Assembly (NCBI GenBank): GCA_019244185.1 | Contig: JAFATB010000006.1 | Span: forward strand, 62,001 to 126,000 | Direction of reading: 5' to 3' | DNA length: 64,000 bases | DNA from: Acidobacteriota bacterium | GTDB lineage: Bacteria; Acidobacteriota; Thermoanaerobaculia; Gp7-AA8 | In this document: positions 18,808 to 26,885 of the stretch, one piece after another | Numbering within the stretch: position 1 is the stretch's first letter | Layout: every line of letters begins with the position of its first letter | Program-made: the position numbers and the translations under genes | Notes under the pieces: generated by a model | The model's input: only the letters and a program-made list of their open reading frames with translations | Databases searched by the model: none | What the model was told of the DNA's origin: nothing

Positions 18808-18829
18808 GATTCCTCCAACAGGAGGAGTC
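18808..18829 (+). promoter_or_regulatory. hairpin masking the ribosome site of the DUF2911 gene
   Basis: TCCTCC (18811-18816), a four-base loop and GGAGGA (18821-18826) form a perfect stem, extended by three more pairs including one wobble. GGAGGA is the Shine-Dalgarno of the ATG at 18834, so initiation would require the hairpin to open. This could be a translational control site, or chance. Confidence 0.45.
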
Positions 18830-18833
18830 ATTT

Positions 18834-19961
18834 ATGCGTCATTCCATCATTGCGTCTGCGCTTGCGCTGCTGCTCGTCCCCGCGGCGTTCGCGCAGCAGA
18901 TCACGCTGCCGCCGAGCGGCGGCAATCAGCGCTCGCACGTGTCGCAGTCGATCGGGCTGGTCACGGTAAGCATCGACTACAGCAGTCCGCACGTCGTGCG
19001 CGGCATCGACCGCCGCGGCCACATCTGGGGCGAGCTCGTTCCCTACGGCCTCACGAACCTCGGCTTCGGCACCTGCACCGAATGCCCGTGGCGCGCGGGC
19101 GCGAACGAGAACACCGTCTTCACGACCTCGCACGACATCAAGGTCGAAGGGCAGCCGCTCCCCGCCGGCAGCTACGGCCTCAGCGTGATCACCGCCGCGA
19201 ACGACGACTGGACGGTGATCTTCTCGAAGAACTCCACCTCGTGGGGCAGCTTCTACTACGACCCGAAGGACGACGCGCTGCGCGTGAAGGTGAAGCCGTC
19301 GAAGAGCGAGTACAACGAGTACCTCACGTACGAGTTCACCGACCGCGAGCAGGAGCGCGCGACCGTCGCGCTCAAGTGGGAAGACATCCAGCTGCCGCTG
19401 CGCATCACGGTCGACAACATGACCGATCTGTACATGGCTTCGATCCGCAACGAGCTGCGGAACGCGAAGGGCTTCTCGTCGCAGGCGTGGGTCGAGGGGG
19501 CGCAATACGCGCTGCAGAACGGCCGCAATGCCGAGGCGCTGGAGTGGGCCAATGCCGCGGTGAACGCGACGTTCATCGGCCAGGAGAACTTCACCACGCT
19601 CTCGACGCTGGCGATGGCGCAGGAAGCGAACGGCAAGATCGCCGAGGCGAAGGCCACGCGCGAGAAGGCGTTCGCGCATCCGACCGCCACGGCGCTCGAT
19701 CTGCATCAGTACGCGCGGCAGCTGCTGGCGAAGGGCGACAAGGCGGAGGCGCTGCGCGTGTGGGAGCTCAACGCGAAGCTGCATCCGAACGTCTGGCCGG
19801 TCAACGTCGGCCTCGCGCGCGGCTACAGCGCGGTGGGACGCTACAAGGACGCGCTGAAGTACGCGAAGCTCGCGCTTGCGCAGGCGCCGGACGGCGTCAA
19901 CAAGCACATGCTCGAGGACGCGGTGAAGGCGCTCGAGGCGGGCAAGGACATGAACTCGTAG
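18834..19961 (+). CDS. secreted DUF2911 protein with TPR repeats
   Basis: Encodes 375 residues with a Sec signal peptide (cleavage near AAFAQQ, residue 20). Residues 30-180 match the DUF2911 pattern: SIDYSSPHVRGR-like VSIDYSSPHVVRG, WGELVPYG, FTTSHDIKVEGQPLPAGSYGL and WTVIFSKN. From about residue 215 the sequence is helical with TPR-like units (ALEWANAAVNATF, ALRVWELNAKLHP, DALKYAKLALAQAP). DUF2911 proteins are exported proteins of unknown function. A strong Shine-Dalgarno supports the start, and a stem-loop follows the stop. Confidence 0.9.
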   Translation: MRHSIIASALALLLVPAAFAQQITLPPSGGNQRSHVSQSIGLVTVSIDYSSPHVVRGIDRRGHIWGELVPYGLTNLGFGTCTECPWRAGANENTVFTTSHDIKVEGQPLPAGSYGLSVITAANDDWTVIFSKNSTSWGSFYYDPKDDALRVKVKPSKSEYNEYLTYEFTDREQERATVALKWEDIQLPLRITVDNMTDLYMASIRNELRNAKGFSSQAWVEGAQYALQNGRNAEALEWANAAVNATFIGQENFTTLSTLAMAQEANGKIAEAKATREKAFAHPTATALDLHQYARQLLAKGDKAEALRVWELNAKLHPNVWPVNVGLARGYSAVGRYKDALKYAKLALAQAPDGVNKHMLEDAVKALEAGKDMNS

Positions 19962-19969
19962 TCCACGTG

Positions 19970-20001
19970 CAACGGCGCGACGCGCACGCGTCGCGCCGTT
20001 G
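19970..20001. terminator. strong stem-loop between convergent genes
   Basis: A perfect 15-bp stem (19970-19984 with 19987-20001) with a two-base centre, followed on the plus strand by TTTGC. It sits 8 nt after the DUF2911 stop and 6 nt before the end of the convergent stomatin-like gene, so it can serve both directions. Confidence 0.75.
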
Positions 20002-20007
20002 TTTGCA

Positions 20008-20958
20008 TCAGACCTGCGGCCGCAGCGGAATCTTCGGCGTCGCGTCCACCTGCGGTTTGATCACGCCCATCGCCAGCTGCAGCATCGACGTGACGTCCGA
20101 GACGTTCGCCGGCACGACCAGCGACGTGCCGCTCTTGGCGAGCTGGCCGAATTCCTTGATGTACTGCTCGGCGAGCCGCAGTTGCATCGCCTCGTGGCCG
20201 CCCGGAATCTTGATCGTCTCCGCCACGAGTCGGATGCCTTCCGCGGTGGCCGTGGCGATCGCCTGAATGGCGGAGGCCTGTCCTTCGGCCTCGTTGATCT
20301 GCTGCTGCTTCTTCGCTTCCGACGCTTTGATGACCTGCTGCTTCTGTCCCTCGGCCGTGTTGATCGCCGCGTCGCGCTCGCCTTCCGACTGCAGGATGGT
20401 CGCGCGCTTCTCGCGCTCGGCGCGCATCTGCTTCTCCATCGCCGCGAGCACGTCCTGCGGCGGCGTGATGTTCTTGATCTCGTAGCGCAGCACCTTCACG
20501 CCCCACGCCTCGGATGCCTTGTCGACTTCCTGCACGACCTGCGCGTTGATGTTCGTGCGCTCCTCGAAGGTCTTGTCGAGATCGATCTTGCCGATCTCGC
20601 TGCGGAGGTTCGTCTGCGCGAGCTGCGAGATCGCGTACGTGTAGTCGCTGATGCCGTACGACGCGCGCTCGGGATTGAGGATCTTGAAGTACAGCACGCC
20701 GTCGACCGCGACCTGCACGTTGTCCTTGGTGATGCAGACCTGCTCGGGAACGTCGAGCGCGATTTCTTTCAGCGAGTGCTTGTAGCGGACCGTGTCGAGA
20801 AACGGCCAGAGGATGTGCAGGCCGGCGTCGAGCGTCTGATAGAACTTGCCGAGGCGCTCCACGACCCAGGCCTGCTGCTGCGGAACGACGCGGACGATTT
20901 TCGAGATGACGATCATCGCGAAGATCGCGACGACGGCGGCGACGATGAGATTGCCCAT
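20008..20958 (-). CDS. SPFH/band-7 membrane protein (stomatin/QmcA type)
   Basis: Encodes 316 residues: N-terminal transmembrane helix (residues 3-25), SPFH domain starting VVPQQQAWVVERLGKFYQTLDAGLH, and a long coiled coil with QKQQVIKASEAKKQQQINEAEGQASAIQAIA-type repeats around 190-240. These proteins oligomerise in membrane microdomains and modulate membrane proteases. The gene lies 41 nt after an NfeD gene in the same direction, the classic NfeD-stomatin operon. Confidence 0.93.
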   Translation of the reverse strand: MGNLIVAAVVAIFAMIVISKIVRVVPQQQAWVVERLGKFYQTLDAGLHILWPFLDTVRYKHSLKEIALDVPEQVCITKDNVQVAVDGVLYFKILNPERASYGISDYTYAISQLAQTNLRSEIGKIDLDKTFEERTNINAQVVQEVDKASEAWGVKVLRYEIKNITPPQDVLAAMEKQMRAEREKRATILQSEGERDAAINTAEGQKQQVIKASEAKKQQQINEAEGQASAIQAIATATAEGIRLVAETIKIPGGHEAMQLRLAEQYIKEFGQLAKSGTSLVVPANVSDVTSMLQLAMGVIKPQVDATPKIPLRPQV

Positions 20959-20999
20959 GGTTTTCCTCGTGACGGTGATGGAACGTTAACGGCGTTGAC

Positions 21000-21425
21000 T
21001 CAGGCGACGCGGACGTGAAGGACCAGCCCTTCGACGTGCGTCACCACGCAGCGCTGGCCGCGGGCCAGCGATGTTTCCCCGATGTTGCGCGCGCTCCAGG
21101 TCGTGCCGCGCATCTCTGCTTTACCGATCGACGCGGGCGCGATGTCGTCCAGCGCGATGGCCTGCTCGCCGACGAGCGTGTCGACGACGCGCGTCTCGTT
21201 CAGCCGCAGCCGGCGCACGACGTACGGCCGCACGAAGAAAAACGCGGCGAGCGACACGCCGGTGAAGACGAGCAGCTCTCCCCACAACGGCAGGTGCACG
21301 CCAACGGCGACCAGCACCGCGACGACGAACGCGCCGACGGCGAAGAAGGCGATGTGCATCGTCGTCGACGCCATCTCGACGGCCAGCAGCACGAAGCCGA
21401 TGAGCACCCAGATCCACCACGCCAT
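21000..21425 (-). CDS. NfeD family membrane protein
   Basis: Encodes 141 residues with three hydrophobic segments (about 3-25, 28-46 and 50-68) followed by a small OB-fold domain, as in short NfeD proteins. LVGEQAIALDDIAPASIGKAEMRGTTWSA is the characteristic NfeD OB-fold pattern, including the G-x-A-x-x-x-L and RG-x-x-W elements. It is upstream of the stomatin-like gene, its usual partner. ATG at 21425 is chosen because it directly precedes the first membrane helix; the longer frame upstream is antisense to the DUF4256 gene. Confidence 0.92.
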   Translation of the reverse strand: MAWWIWVLIGFVLLAVEMASTTMHIAFFAVGAFVVAVLVAVGVHLPLWGELLVFTGVSLAAFFFVRPYVVRRLRLNETRVVDTLVGEQAIALDDIAPASIGKAEMRGTTWSARNIGETSLARGQRCVVTHVEGLVLHVRVA

Positions 21426-21492
21426 GTGCGGTGAAAGGAGGGTAGCAGAAGTACGAAATGCGCGCCGGGCGTGCGGTACAGTAACGCGCCGT

Positions 21493-22059
21493 ATGAGCAA
21501 GAAAGCCGCGAAGAACGCGTTGTCGTCGAAACAACAGGACGAGCTCCTCGAGACCCTCAAAGCGCGTTTCGAGAAACACGGCAAGCGCCACAAAGGCATC
21601 GAGTGGTCCGACGTGCAGAAGAAGCTCGAGAAGCAGCCTGAGAAGCTGTCGGTGCTGCACGAGATGGAGTGCACCGGCGGCGAGCCGGACGTCGTCGGTC
21701 ACGACGGCGGCACGTTCGTGTTCTACGACTGCTCCGCCGAGAGTCCCGCGGGACGCAGAAGTCTCTGCTACGACCGCGAGGCGCTCGACGCGCGGAAAGA
21801 GAATCGTCCCGAAGGCAGCGCGGCCGACATGGCCGCCGAGATCGGCATCGAGTTGCTGACGGAAACGCAGTATCGCGAGCTGCAGAAGCTCGGTGCGTTC
21901 GATCTCAAGACGTCGAGCTGGATCGAGACGCCTGCCGCGATCCGCAAGCTCGGCGGCGCGCTGTTCTGCGATCGGCGCTACGACACCGTCTTCACGTATC
22001 ACAACGGCGCGCAGTCGTATTACGCGGCGCGCGGCTTCCGCGGCTCGCTCAGAGTCTGA
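21493..22059 (+). CDS. DUF4256 family protein
   Basis: Encodes 188 residues, the standard size for DUF4256. Recognised from ECTGGEPDVVGHD, FYDCSAESPAGRRSLCYD, LLTETQYRELQKLGAFD and the C-terminal GGALFCDRRYDTVFTYHNGA. The family is cytoplasmic, widespread and of unknown function. Start at 21493 is preceded by TACAGT ten bases upstream and no Shine-Dalgarno, so it is another leaderless candidate. It is divergent from the NfeD gene. Confidence 0.9.
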   Translation: MSKKAAKNALSSKQQDELLETLKARFEKHGKRHKGIEWSDVQKKLEKQPEKLSVLHEMECTGGEPDVVGHDGGTFVFYDCSAESPAGRRSLCYDREALDARKENRPEGSAADMAAEIGIELLTETQYRELQKLGAFDLKTSSWIETPAAIRKLGGALFCDRRYDTVFTYHNGAQSYYAARGFRGSLRV

Positions 22060-22063
22060 AGCG

Positions 22064-22492
22064 TTAGTCGATCCCGACCAGCTCCAGCTCGAACGTGAGG
22101 TTCTTCCCCGCCAACGGATGGTTCGCGTCGAGCGTCACGGACGCGTCGTCGAGCGCGGTGACCTGCACGGCGGCGCTGCTGCCGTCGGGAAATCCGACCT
22201 GCAGCATGTCGCCCGTTTCGATCTCGGTGTCGGCCGGCATCTGGTCGCGGCCGACCTTGAACACGAGCTCCTCGCGGCGGTTGCCGTACGCGTTGTCCGC
22301 GGGAATGGTCTCGGTCTTCTTCTCGCCGGTCGACATCCCTTCGATCGCATTCTCGAAGCCGGGGATCACTTCGCCCGCGCCGAGGGTGAAGGTCAGCGGA
22401 TCGCTGCCGGCGGAGGAGTCGAACTCCGTGCCGTCGTCGAGAGTGCCGCGGTAGTGAACGTGAACGACATCGCCGCGCTTGGCTGTAGACAT
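22064..22492 (-). CDS. SlyD-like FKBP peptidyl-prolyl isomerase
   Basis: Encodes 142 residues: FKBP strands VHVHYRGTLDDGTEFDSS and FTLGAGEVIPGFENAIEGM, then the insert-in-flap chaperone domain (about 65-120) and the closing strand LTFELELVGI. It lacks the His-rich metal-binding tail of Escherichia SlyD. No signal peptide, so a cytoplasmic folding catalyst. It ends 5 nt after the convergent DUF4256 gene and follows the PilZ gene in the same direction. Confidence 0.93.
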   Translation of the reverse strand: MSTAKRGDVVHVHYRGTLDDGTEFDSSAGSDPLTFTLGAGEVIPGFENAIEGMSTGEKKTETIPADNAYGNRREELVFKVGRDQMPADTEIETGDMLQVGFPDGSSAAVQVTALDDASVTLDANHPLAGKNLTFELELVGID

Positions 22493-22533
22493 GGCGGTGG
22501 ACGATGCGACTCTCGGGCCATTCCGCGCAAGCG

Positions 22534-23211
22534 TCACGGCTCGTAACGGCGGGTCGGCACGCCTTCGCTTTTGCGGATCGAAAGCTCGGCCAGCATCTGC
22601 GTCAGCCGCTTCCCTTCCGCCGTCGTCGACTCCCACGTGCGGCAGAGCACGTCCACCTGCAGCGGATCGATCTCCGCGGACACCGTGAAGCCGTTCGCGG
22701 GCTGCTCGATGCGGATGGTCTCCGTCTTCCGCCACGTGCCGTCGATGAACTCGCAGCGGCGATAGAGCTCGCCCTTGCCCGGCTGGTACATGTACGCGGC
22801 GAGCGGCGGGATGCCGCGCGCATTCGCCTTCTGCTCGTCGAGCGCGCGGATGATGCGCTCGGCGATGAGCTCGCGCAGCGCGCGCCGCGAGTCGCCGATC
22901 TCGCTCATGATCCGCACGCCGGAGTGATAGATGCTCGTCGCTCCCATCGTCTTCGCGAGACGCCACAGCGTCGAGCGCACCACGTTGCAGACCAGCTCGA
23001 CGTCGCGGCCCTGCCAGTCGATGACGAGAGGCTGCGTGAGGCCGGGCGCGATGCGGCCCTCGTGCGCGAGGAGAAAGCCCGTGACCGACACCTCGAGCAC
23101 GTGCACGCGCACGTCGCCGAACCGCGCCGGCAGAGACTGATCGAGCTTCACTCTCCCGTAGCGGCGGCGTTCGGATCTGACGTTTGCCTGCAACCGCGCC
23201 AAGGGTGCCAT
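22534..23211 (-). CDS. PilZ-domain protein
   Basis: Encodes 225 residues beginning MAPLARLQANVRSERRRYGR. The RSERRRYGRVKL stretch followed by VHVLEVSVTGFLLAHEG matches the PilZ c-di-GMP site (RxxxR and [D/N]xSxxG, here with V-S-V-T-G, one position degenerate). The C-terminal part (about 100-225) is not recognised. It is divergent from the chemoreceptor gene with 54 nt between starts, which suggests a link to motility or surface behaviour; a GGDEF-EAL protein is encoded 7 kb away. Confidence 0.75.
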   Translation of the reverse strand: MAPLARLQANVRSERRRYGRVKLDQSLPARFGDVRVHVLEVSVTGFLLAHEGRIAPGLTQPLVIDWQGRDVELVCNVVRSTLWRLAKTMGATSIYHSGVRIMSEIGDSRRALRELIAERIIRALDEQKANARGIPPLAAYMYQPGKGELYRRCEFIDGTWRKTETIRIEQPANGFTVSAEIDPLQVDVLCRTWESTTAEGKRLTQMLAELSIRKSEGVPTRRYEP

Positions 23212-23247
23212 CAAGCGCCGTCCGCGAGGCGATGTCAAGCGTGCCTC

Positions 23248-23253
23248 TATAAT
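23248..23253 (+). promoter_or_regulatory. consensus -10 box for the chemoreceptor gene
   Basis: TATAAT lies 12 nt before the ATG at 23266, leaving a 5' leader of only about five bases. There is no clear -35 hexamer at 16-18 nt and no Shine-Dalgarno. Confidence 0.5.
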
Positions 23254-23265
23254 CGCGACATCCCT

Positions 23266-25755
23266 ATGTCTTTCAGTCGCCGGTACCTGCTCTGGCTTCT
23301 CGCGCCGCCGCTCGCGATCAGCGTGCCGCCCGCGCTGCTCTTCCTCACGCAGGTGGTGCAGCTCTCGACGGCGCATCTCTTCGGCCTCGTCGCGCTGCTC
23401 GCGGTGATGTATGCCTTCGGCTGCGTCGTCTTCACCCTCGGCGTGCGCCCGTATGCCGAGGCCGTCGAGGCCGCGCTGAACGGCCGCGGCGATCTCTCGC
23501 GCGCGATGTCGGCGTGTCTCGATCGCACGAAAGCGCTCTCGCTCGCGCTCTGGGCCGGCGGCGCGTTTCTCTTCGCGCTCGTCGCGTCGCTGCTCTTCAT
23601 CCGCACGCTCAACGGCTTCGCGCATTTCGCCGTCGCGGGACTGATCTCCGCGTTCGCCTCGATCGTCTGGGGCTACGCGATGGGCAAGCATCAGCTGCTG
23701 CGCGCCGCCGCCGGCAAGCGCGTGCACTACACCGGCTCCGGCATCACCCTCGGCAAGAAGATCGCCATCGTCTTCATCGGCTCGCTCAGCGTCTCCGCGC
23801 TGGCGCTGATCCTTCTCATCTCGACGCGCGTCTCGCAGACGCTCGAGCGGCTGGCGATCGATTCGTCGGCGGATCGCTTCCAGCGCGTGATGGACAACGC
23901 CAACGTGCTCGCGAAGGTCGACGCGTCGGCGCTCGACACGATGCGCATCTACATCCCGTCGGACTACTCGCTGCACCTCATCGATCCGCACGGGCACGTC
24001 ACCGACACGAAAGACGCGCTGACGCCGGAGGAGATCGCGGCCATGCGCGCGATCCGCAACGGCGACAGCAACGCGTACGTGAGTCCGCACGTGAGCCGCT
24101 TCGCGCAGCTGCGCGACGGCTCGATCCTCGCGCTGTCGATCCCGTGGACGCAGTACAAGAACATCCCCGCGCAGATCACGTTCTACACGCTCGTCGTGGT
24201 GCTGCTGACCACGGCCGTGTTCAGCGCGGCGACGGTGATTCTCTCGCGCGACGCCACCATGCCGCTCAACGCGCTGCGCGAGCTCGCGCGCGAGATGGCG
24301 CAGGGCAACTTCGACGTCGCGCCGCAAGTCTTCTCCGACGACGAGATCGGCCAGCTCGCCGACAGCTTCGGCGAAACGCGCGCGAATCTGCGGCGGCTCC
24401 TCGGGCGCGTCGGCGGCAGCGGCTCGACGATCACCGACGGCGTGCGCGTCATCACCGGCGGCACGGAGATGCTCCTCGCGCGCTCGCGCAACCAGAGCGA
24501 GCTGACCGAGAGCTCGTCGATGGCGGTCGAGAACGTGCGCGCCGGCGTGCGCAGCGTGCTCGCCGCCGCCGACACCGTTTCCGGACTCACGCAGGACGCG
24601 TCGAGCCGCGCGCTGGAACTGCAGGCGTCCGCCGAGGAAGTCGCGCGGAGCATGGACTACCTGTTTCAGTCGGTGGAGAAGACGTCGTCGTCGACGACGG
24701 AGATGAACGCGTCGATGAACGAGATGTCGCAGCGGACGGAAGTCCTGGCCGGCATCGGCGACGAAGTGCTCTCGTTCGTCGCGCAGATGGAGTCGACCGC
24801 GGGCGAGCTGCTGTCGTCCTCGCAGGCCACCGCGGAGATCGCGCAGCAGGTACGCGAGGACGCGCGCGGCGGCGGCGAAGCGGTGAACCGCACGGTCGAA
24901 GGCATCAACGCGACGCACGAGCTGACGATGAGCACCGCGCGCACGATCGACGAGTTGCAGCGCAGCGTCGGCGAGATCAGCCAGATCCTGACGGTCATCG
25001 AGGAGGTCGCGAACCGCACGAACCTGCTCTCGCTGAACGCCGCCATCATCGCCGCGCAGGCGGGCGAGCAGGGCGCCGGCTTCACCGTCGTCGCCGACGA
25101 GATCCGCGAGCTCGCCGAGCGCACGCGCGGCTCGACGAAAGAGATCGGCACGATCATCAAGGCCGTGCAGAGCGGCTCGCGCCAGGCCGTCGCCAAGATG
25201 CACGAGGGCGTGGCGAAAGTGACGGGCAACGTGCAGCTCGCGCAGGACGCCGCGCAGTCGCTCTCGAAGATCGTCGAGAGCGCGAGCCGCTCGTACGACA
25301 TGGCCACGCGCATCTCGCGCGCGCTCGGCGAGCAGTCGCAGGCCAGCCGCCGGCTGCACGAGGTCACCTCGCGCATGTCCGATCACATCTCCGAGATCAA
25401 CCGCGCCACGCGCGAACAGGCGCGCGGTACGCAGCTGATGACCGAAGAATCCGAGCGCGTGCGCGACATCGCCGCGCAGGTCAAGAACGCGACGGCGGAA
25501 CAATCGACGGCCGGCCGCGGCATCACGTCGGCGCTCGAAAAGATCGCCGAAGACGCGCGCGCGATGCGCAACCTCCTCGAGCATCAGCTGCAGGAGACCG
25601 ACCGCATCGCCGACGCCTCACGGGAGATGCTCGACATCGCGCAGAAGAACGACGCCGTCGCGCGCGAGTTCACGACGACTGTTCAGAACCTCGTGCGCAG
25701 CGGCCGCGAGTTCGAGAGCGAAGTGACGCGCTTCAAGTTCAGCGCGGACGCGTAG
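23266..25755 (+). CDS. methyl-accepting chemotaxis protein
   Basis: Encodes 829 residues. The N-terminal part has about four hydrophobic segments (10-65 and 95-145), then a second membrane-spanning region around 165-185 and 305-330 enclosing a roughly 120-residue sensor segment, a HAMP domain (DATMPLNALRELAREMAQGNFD to SFGETR), and a long coiled-coil signalling domain. The hairpin tip IEEVANRTNLLSLNAAIIAAQAGEQGAGF is intact for CheA/CheW binding. There is no C-terminal NWETF pentapeptide. No che genes are in the window. An unusual feature is the extra N-terminal membrane module before the sensor. Confidence 0.93.
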   Translation: MSFSRRYLLWLLAPPLAISVPPALLFLTQVVQLSTAHLFGLVALLAVMYAFGCVVFTLGVRPYAEAVEAALNGRGDLSRAMSACLDRTKALSLALWAGGAFLFALVASLLFIRTLNGFAHFAVAGLISAFASIVWGYAMGKHQLLRAAAGKRVHYTGSGITLGKKIAIVFIGSLSVSALALILLISTRVSQTLERLAIDSSADRFQRVMDNANVLAKVDASALDTMRIYIPSDYSLHLIDPHGHVTDTKDALTPEEIAAMRAIRNGDSNAYVSPHVSRFAQLRDGSILALSIPWTQYKNIPAQITFYTLVVVLLTTAVFSAATVILSRDATMPLNALRELAREMAQGNFDVAPQVFSDDEIGQLADSFGETRANLRRLLGRVGGSGSTITDGVRVITGGTEMLLARSRNQSELTESSSMAVENVRAGVRSVLAAADTVSGLTQDASSRALELQASAEEVARSMDYLFQSVEKTSSSTTEMNASMNEMSQRTEVLAGIGDEVLSFVAQMESTAGELLSSSQATAEIAQQVREDARGGGEAVNRTVEGINATHELTMSTARTIDELQRSVGEISQILTVIEEVANRTNLLSLNAAIIAAQAGEQGAGFTVVADEIRELAERTRGSTKEIGTIIKAVQSGSRQAVAKMHEGVAKVTGNVQLAQDAAQSLSKIVESASRSYDMATRISRALGEQSQASRRLHEVTSRMSDHISEINRATREQARGTQLMTEESERVRDIAAQVKNATAEQSTAGRGITSALEKIAEDARAMRNLLEHQLQETDRIADASREMLDIAQKNDAVAREFTTTVQNLVRSGREFESEVTRFKFSADA

Positions 25756-25764
25756 GACTCACGG

Positions 25765-26808
25765 TCACGCCGGGCAGCGCTCGCACAAGGGCAAGCGTTC
25801 GTGCTTCCGCAGCAGCCGGCGGAACGCGCGGAACTTCGCGCCGTTCCACACTTCCTCGAACGGCCGCTCGAAGACGTTGCCCATGTCGAGCGTGAGGCAC
25901 GGATACAAACGGCCGCGCGGATCGACGAACGCGTACGACGAGATGAGCGTGCAAGGCCGCGCCGTCTTCCGCTGAAACTCCGGATCGCGGTAGAACTCGA
26001 TCATCTCCTCGACGGGCAGCGGCGGATGAAACTCGAGTCGATACGGATACTGCGTCGACGCGAGCGCGCGCAGCTCGCGCTCGAGCACGGTCACGTCGAC
26101 GTTCGGCATCTCGTCGCTGCAGTAGGTGTCGACGTCGGAGCGGAAGAACGTCGTGTCGCCGGTCGCGCGCGCGATCAGTTCTTCCGAGACCGGCCGCTGC
26201 GCCGTGCGCAGCCAGATCTGATGCTGCAGTCGAAACGTGTCGATGCGCCACGCGCGCAGCTCCTCGGCCCACGCCGTCAGCGACGCGTACGTCCCCTCGT
26301 AGACGGTCGAATAGATCTCGATCTGCGGCGTCTTCGAGCCGAGCCGCTCGCGCGCCTCGTGGATCTCGCGCACGACCTGCGCGCAGAGCTCGAACGTGCC
26401 GTTGCCGCGGAAGCGGTCGTTCGCCGACGGCGGATCGACCGACAGGCCGACGGCGAGGAGGCCGCTGCGCACGAGCTCTTCCGCGCGTCCCACGAGGCGC
26501 GTGCCGTTCGTCACCACCGTGATCGGCAGCCCGCGCGACACCGCCGCGGCGAAGATGCGCGGCCACTCCGGATGCAGGAACGGCTCGCCGCCGAAGAAGC
26601 GGATCATCGGCTTGAACGACGCGATCGACTCGATGAACGCGAGCGCCTTCTCCGTGTTCATCACCGCGCTCGGCCGCAGCGTCTCCATGTCCGTCGTGAT
26701 CGGACAGTACGTGCAGCGCAGATTGCACGCGTCGGTGAGGAGCATGTCCAGCCCCCATGGCAGCGGTGCGTAGCCGCTGATGCGGTGAAGGCCCGACGTG
26801 TATTGCAT
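25765..26808 (-). CDS. radical SAM protein with SPASM-like C-terminus
   Basis: Encodes 347 residues. CNLRCTYC (Cys28, 32, 35) binds the SAM-reducing 4Fe-4S cluster; FFGGEPFLHPEW is the GGE SAM-binding motif. The C-terminus (CTLISSYAFVDPRG, YPCLTLDMGNVFERPFEEVW, ending CERCPA) has the shape of a SPASM/twitch auxiliary-cluster domain. Such proteins modify peptides, cofactors or enzymes, but no precursor peptide or substrate gene is adjacent, so the reaction is unknown. It converges on the chemoreceptor gene (9 nt apart). Confidence 0.9.
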   Translation of the reverse strand: MQYTSGLHRISGYAPLPWGLDMLLTDACNLRCTYCPITTDMETLRPSAVMNTEKALAFIESIASFKPMIRFFGGEPFLHPEWPRIFAAAVSRGLPITVVTNGTRLVGRAEELVRSGLLAVGLSVDPPSANDRFRGNGTFELCAQVVREIHEARERLGSKTPQIEIYSTVYEGTYASLTAWAEELRAWRIDTFRLQHQIWLRTAQRPVSEELIARATGDTTFFRSDVDTYCSDEMPNVDVTVLERELRALASTQYPYRLEFHPPLPVEEMIEFYRDPEFQRKTARPCTLISSYAFVDPRGRLYPCLTLDMGNVFERPFEEVWNGAKFRAFRRLLRKHERLPLCERCPA

Positions 26809-26885
26809 GGCCCGTGGTACGGAGACAACGGACGGCGTGTCTACGCCGCCCGTGCGTGTTCACAACACGGACACGCGACGCGCGC

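Noticed and set aside
22534..25584. 1016-residue minus-strand frame across the chemoreceptor
   Set aside because: Only the last 225 codons (the PilZ gene, start 23211) look real; the rest is a shadow of the chemoreceptor gene.
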